From: Aphelenchoides besseyi
Lineage: Eukaryota; Nematoda; Chromadorea; Rhabditida; Aphelenchoididae
Direction: 5' to 3'
DNA length: 64,000 nucleotides
NCBI GenBank assembly: GCA_024699855.1
Contig: JAMPIQ010000002.1
Span: 9,052,001-9,116,000 of the forward strand
Each line of letters starts with the position of its first letter. The first letter of the stretch is position 1. The translations under genes and the position numbers were made by a program. The notes beneath the pieces are model-generated. The model made no database searches, was not told the origin of the DNA, and saw only the letters and a program-made list of their open reading frames with translations. This document shows positions 59,664 to 64,000 of this stretch, piece by piece.

Positions 59664-59855
59664 TTGACAAAGAAATTGCGGAATTAGCCATATTGGGACT
59701 CAAAAGTTCTCAGGTTTCGCACCAACATTTCTCATTTAATTAATTGATTCTTCTTACGAAATCACGCATTTAATTTATTGGAGGTGTATTGGCTTGATGA
59801 ATAAAAGAAGTTTGCGGATTGATAGCGCTCAGAAGCATGTGAGAGCTATTACGAT
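59664..59855 (-). repeat. Inverted repeat arm B (192 bp)
   Basis: Reverse-complement copy of 58886-59077, separated from it by 586 bases. In this copy the sequence encodes, on the minus strand, the C-terminus of the gene at 59770-60731 (ending QANTPPIN), while in arm A the same bases are 3' UTR. Confidence 0.9.
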
Positions 59856-60731
59856 GTGGCACTCCGTCACATTCATGTGTTGGGTAGTTTTGTGATGCTC
59901 GTTGGTGAAGGTCGATTCGTTTGCTGGCAACTTCGAGTTTGAGTAGATGTTCTTGAAGTTGATCCAGCACTTTTATGTTGGACATTTGAACAAACTCGTC
60001 GTGTTCATTCTTTTGTTCATGTGTTGCTCGCGATGAACGATTGGTTGTGGAGATGCGATCCCAGTTTGCTGCAGCATATCTATAACCGGTAACAACAAGT
60101 TGATGTCCGGGTTGTTGACGAATTCGGTATCTTGGAGGAACTAACATGTACTGTGAATGTCTTCAAAAATTAACCAAATCGACGAAAAGCTCCAAGGTTC
60201 GCATGAATTCAACGTTGTCAAAATTAGTCGGCGAAACAGGAAGTTCATCGAAGAGAATATCGTGATCCAACTTTTCTTCGAAAAATAGATGTCCGGTGTT
60301 TGAATAACTTTGGTAGACGGATTCAGCAACCAAAGATCCGATTGTTGCACTAAAGAAAAATTATTGCTTCCGACAATTCACTTACCCATTAAAGCCACCT
60401 CTAGATCCTCCAAGAAGATCGGCCTTATGAAGCAGATGCTTCAGGACAACGGAAACGTTCACAAACTCGATCTTTCGAGCAAAACGGAACAATGACGCCG
60501 AAGGACCATGATCGGTACGCAACGAGACGTCGACCATGTGGTAACGTCCGTTGATATCCGGTGCTCGTCGGCCATCGCCTACGATGATGTCGACACGAAT
60601 CAAAGAGGACTGAAAACCAAAAGAAAAATAAAAACATGTAAAAAGGAACTTACACGACACGCTCAGCAGCCGACCAGTCGAGTTCTCATGAAGCCTACAG
60701 AAAGTCTAACTGCGAGATCGTTGTTCGGCAT
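59770..60731 (-). CDS. Unrecognised protein with C-terminus inside the inverted repeat
   Basis: Exons 60731-60699, 60609-60386, 60349-60175 and 60150-59770 give about 270 residues in matching phases. N-terminus MPNNDLAVRLS, then SSLIRVDIIVGDGRRAPDIN, YHMVDVSLRTDHGPSASLF, SLVAESVYQSYSNTGHLFFE, YMLVPPRYRIRQQPGHQLVV and a helical patch VLDQLQEHLLKLEVASKRID. The composition is that of a soluble folded protein, but I recognise no family. The last 29 codons or so lie in repeat arm B, so this tail may have been acquired by the duplication. The first intron (89 nt) is the least certain; GTCGGC at about 60675 is another in-phase donor. Confidence 0.55.
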
Positions 60732-61178
60732 TTTGCTTCCTCCGCGCTGCAAACAATGCAGGTGGGAGTTCGAACTCGTAAGTTAAGAACAATTTGCAGT
60801 AATGGCTGTTACGTGTAGTCTGCAAATCAATATTACTATCTGAGCTCAACACAACAAAAGAATGAAGGCCGTTACGGGGATTACACAGATAGTTGCGTGT
60901 TACCTTCTTTCAATAATTTGTCCTTACCTTCCACGCTACATATTTCCTGTTTTTGTTTTGAAATTAACATTAAAATGAGGAAACTTAGTCGATTGAAACC
61001 CGCAGAAGCTTTGTGTAGAAACAAAAAACCTGCTGAACAAACGACCAGTTTTCTTTGTTACAAACAAACTAGATGCGCTAAGTCAAATACTACCCACTAT
61101 TTGGCACCTATATAAGTCGTTTGATAATCTCGTCTAGGTATCAGTTCAAGTTTTATTCAAGTTATTGCTAAAATCGAA
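60732..61178. other. Intergenic with TATA-like box
   Basis: TATATAAG at 61109-61116 lies 63 bases before the ATG of the small secreted protein at 61179 and is its likely core promoter. No other gene supported. Confidence 0.5.
61109..61116 (+). promoter_or_regulatory. TATA-like box
   Basis: TATATAAG 63 bases upstream of the ATG of the small secreted protein at 61179, the right distance for a core promoter with a short 5' UTR. Confidence 0.45.
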
Positions 61179-61412
61179 ATGGCTCGTATGCTTCTTATCG
61201 TCGCTTTGTGCTTGGTTTTGTTTGTCAACTTGAACGACGCAGCAAGACGACCACACGAAGATCCAAGTCATCCGTTCTATGAACACGGAATTCACGCTGA
61301 CTTTTTCAACGATTTGGTTCTTGCAATGGTCGATGTTGCTCGTTTGGCCGCTCATGGACCTCGTCGAGTGGTTCAAGCTCAACGAAAAGCGTTGGATCAA
61401 GGAAAACTCTAA
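61179..61412 (+). CDS. Small secreted protein
   Basis: A single-exon ATG frame of 77 residues. Signal peptide MARMLLIVALCLVLFVNLND (cut near Ala-Ala), then RRPHEDPSHPFYEHGIHADF and a helical end MVDVARLAAHGPRRVVQAQR. His-rich, without Cys. TATA-like TATATAAG upstream and AATAAA at about 61453 downstream form a compact, complete transcription unit. The RR and PRR sites could allow processing into a peptide; function unknown. Confidence 0.7.
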   Translation: MARMLLIVALCLVLFVNLNDAARRPHEDPSHPFYEHGIHADFFNDLVLAMVDVARLAAHGPRRVVQAQRKALDQGKL

Positions 61413-61540
61413 GGCCCTTCCATTGATATCAAAAATGTGTTGTACAATTTGAATAAACTTCATTGCATTCACGAGTTTTTATTTCGAACTATCAACTAAT
61501 AATTTTAAGAAGCAAAAATTTCAAAGAAATGTTATTGACT

Positions 61541-64000
61541 TTAGTCTAAATTATAGCACCGTATATGAGAAGAAGTCAATTGAAAAGAACTTTGAAACTA
61601 ACAAAAAAAGTCCTGAAATCAAATTGTTTTGTTGATTAGATCGATTACCACTTACGTTATCATCGTCTTCATGACTCGTTGGTTTGGGCCGAGAGGTCGA
61701 GGTCGGTAAACGAGTTGACAAATTGACAGACTGCGATCCAATATTGCTGCCAAGATTTCCGGGACTTTTGCGTTCTGCTTGACGAGACCACGCAAAACTC
61801 TGACCGTTGCTATTAATCTGGGCAGCAAACTTTCGTCTTTCGTATATGTCCCCTGTTTCGTGAGTTTTCGTTGTTATTTCAGCAGAATTCATTTGACCAT
61901 ACGGCCCGTGTTGTTGATGTCGAGTTAAACTTTGACGGTGTGTTAATCCAACAACTATATTCCATGTATAAAAATGGTTATGTTCGACTTACATGGTCGA
62001 GTTTCCACACGAAGAGGATTTGGAGCAAGCGGTGGTGGAGTTGTTGATTTCGTGGAGCCGTCAGATCCATTTTCCATGTTCAGAAACTCGGATCGAATCT
62101 CGTCGAGAGTATTTCTGTCCGAGTTGTTCAATGCTGTTGGATCATCCGGATGAGAATAATCGATTGAACGAGGATGTAAATCGTTTTCTGATAGGCGAGA
62201 TGTTCGCTCCGAACTCAAATTAGACCAATCGGTACCATTTTCGTTCATTCGAATTAAACCTTGATTTGTCTGTGGGTTTCTTGACGGAAGATCAGTAGGT
62301 GTGAAAGGCAATGCGGTGGTGTCACGAGTTGGATTGAGACTAAAACGACGACCTCCTTCTTTCAATTTCCAACAACACAATAACCCGGGAAAATGTTCGT
62401 CACAAAACTGCAGCAATCGTTCTCGATGAATGATCAAAAAAAATGCAATGACGAGGAAACAAATCATTCCGACACAAACAATTAGAATCCAAATCCATGG
62501 TGGTAGTGGATGTCGTACGGGTGAACTTGTTGTCGAAAGTTCTCGACACTCATAACCGCCACTTGTTACTTGAACGCATTCTGTTCCTGGAGGGCAATCA
62601 GCGTGTAACGGTGTGCATAATCCACCATTGATCGTGCAATAGTCTTCACTAATCGAACCTTTCTGTTTGGTTGTGTACCCAGTTGGACATTTTTCACAAC
62701 TTGAAGCTCCTTCGTTTTCTTGATAGTAACCAATTTCACATTGTTCACAAATGTCTTCAAATTTAGCGTTTTCCTGATTAACTGCACCCAAATTTGGTTT
62801 TGTTGAAAATCCAATTGGACAATAGACGACATTGCAGTCAGACGCAGCGGCAGATCCAACGGTCTGAGTCTCAAATCCACGATCACATTTTCGGCACATA
62901 GACATCTCTTCGCTTCTGAACGTGTTTTGTGGACACGGAATGCAGATTTCTGCAACGCCCAATTCGAATCCCGGATCACATCGTACATTGCAATTGTCAG
63001 ATGACTTTGATCCCTATAAAGAATAATCGTTTTGACACGTTAGTTGAATTGCCTACAGTTGTTTTCGTTGTGTATTGTACAGGACAAGCAGTGCATTTCA
63101 AACGACCGAAATCTGGCATGTAGGTTCCCAATGGACATTCTTTGCAGTCGTTATCGATAACATTAAAGAATGAACCGGGATGACAGTTCACTAAAAACGA
63201 ACTCATTAATCGTTCTTTAACTGTCAACCCACAAAAGCAATCAGCTTCATCGATTGATCCAGTTTTATTCCCCGTGATGGTATTAATAGGACAGTCGACG
63301 CAATTGCCAACACCTTCAGTTGACTTGTAAGTGTTGATCGGACAGAATTCGCATTTGTTCGCTCTTTCATCGTAAAACTGACCCGCGGGACAAGATGCAC
63401 ACCGATAAAGATCTTTGGTTTCATCGGTATTGTGCGGTGAACGGTGTAGTTGTGGATGATCGTTTTGGGAGCAATCGAAACGGGTGTTGACATCCGGTGT
63501 GTTTGAGCCAAAAGTCGAATTGAATTTCTCTTCAAGTACCGGTTTTACGGCATAAGGCGTTGATCTAAATGCAAAGTTAATTTGATTGTGGACTATTACC
63601 CTTACGTTACGTTCAATTGATAGGAAACGATAAACGTTGTTGAAGTGAACTCATTAGTTTCACGTGCAAATCGTCGAGTTTCCGTACAACTATCGCTTAT
63701 AATCAACTCGCCAACACAATCGGGATTCTTGCAAAATCCGGCATTTACTATAGCATCGTGTAGTTTGTTACGTGTATTAACAACATCACTGCAATTTGGG
63801 ATGTCCATGGTTCCGTTGACTAGTTGTAATGGATTGACTGTTGAACTGCAACTCGGCAAATTGAAACGTGTACCCATAATTGCAAAACGATCCCAACGAC
63901 CCTGAAATCATTTTGAACGATCATATATGCATTCAAAGTCTACCATAAGATCACAAACATAAAACGGCGGAAGTTCTTTTGTGAATACGTAGTCATTTTG
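61541..64000 (-). CDS. GCC2/GCC3 (ephrin-receptor-like) Cys-rich type I receptor, 5' end missing
   Basis: Exons 64000-63944 (partial), 63901-63606, 63564-63233, 63190-63057, 63013-61993, 61954-61656 and 61597-61541 are in phase. The ectodomain has several ephrin-receptor-like GCC2/GCC3 repeats: CASCPAGQFYDERANKCEFC, CVDCPINTITGNKTGSIDEADC, CKECPLGTYMPDFGRLKC, CEQCEIGYYQENEGASSC with CEKCPTGYTTKQKGSISEDYC, and an EGF-like end (CPPGTECVQVTSGGYEC). One membrane helix follows (WIWILIVCVGMICFLVIAFF), then a long Ser/Pro/Asn-rich cytoplasmic tail. Likely a surface receptor or adhesion protein; ligand unknown. Intron 63191-63232 (42 nt, donor GTGGGT) keeps frame whether or not it is removed. The last exon may be skipped, giving another C-terminus with a stop at 61551. 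Confidence 0.8.

Overview
The window is a stretch of nuclear DNA from a nematode. The evidence is many short introns (mostly 35-60 nt, ending in TTTAG, TTTCAG or TNAAG), dense genes on both strands, and several nematode families: a TRH-1-like ELF-amide neuropeptide precursor, an Srh-type chemoreceptor, an SXP/RAL-2 (DUF148) protein, a ShKT-tailed astacin and a nematode-type CHK kinase. The species cannot be named from sequence alone; a chromadorean (Rhabditida in the broad sense) is most likely. No tRNA, rRNA, CRISPR or prokaryotic feature was seen. All gene models were spliced by hand: exons were joined only where reading frame and intron phase agreed, so most boundaries are good but none has transcript support.

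Layout. 1-6.1 kb: the tail of an unknown gene, a small membrane-protein fragment, then a ZP-domain membrane protein with a trh-1-like gene apparently nested antisense in its 2.4-kb intron. 6.3-12.3 kb: a UDP-glucuronosyltransferase (UGT, minus), an LC8-type dynein light chain (minus) and an Srh-like receptor (plus). 12.7-18.1 kb: CTR9 of the PAF1 complex (15 exons) converging on a four-pass membrane protein. 18.2-22.9 kb is nearly gene-free. 22.9-30.1 kb: an uncharacterised type I membrane protein, a second UGT, a small secreted protein, an LRAT-domain membrane protein and another small secreted protein. 30.8-31.0 kb holds a decayed Helitron/Pif1 helicase fragment. 32.1-36.7 kb: a pepsin-like aspartic protease and an astacin with three ShKT motifs. 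37.3-43.6 kb (minus): ARF6, a large secreted protein with a MAM-like C-terminus, and an SH2 tyrosine kinase. 44.5-48.9 kb (minus): TMEM144-like protein, SXP/RAL-2 protein, cytochrome P450. 51.6-56.6 kb: a small membrane/secreted protein, a cation diffusion facilitator and methionine aminopeptidase 1. 57.3-64 kb: a CHK-like kinase, a perfect 192-bp inverted repeat around a transporter-gene fragment, an unrecognised gene whose C-terminus lies in the repeat, a small secreted protein, and a GCC2/GCC3 cysteine-rich type I receptor that runs off the right edge.

Functional themes are mixed: xenobiotic or steroid handling (two UGTs, one P450, CHK-like kinase), secreted digestion or matrix work (aspartic protease, astacin, ZP, MAM-like), signalling (TRH-like peptide, Srh receptor, SH2 kinase, ARF6) and housekeeping (CTR9, MetAP1, dynein light chain, CDF transporter). 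The genes look independent; no operon is clear. The most notable points are the nested neuropeptide gene, the inverted duplication at 58.9-59.9 kb, four GC-AG introns, introns as short as 30-32 nt, a UGT whose catalytic histidine position reads Met, and an apparent single-base loss of a 3' splice site in the aspartic protease.
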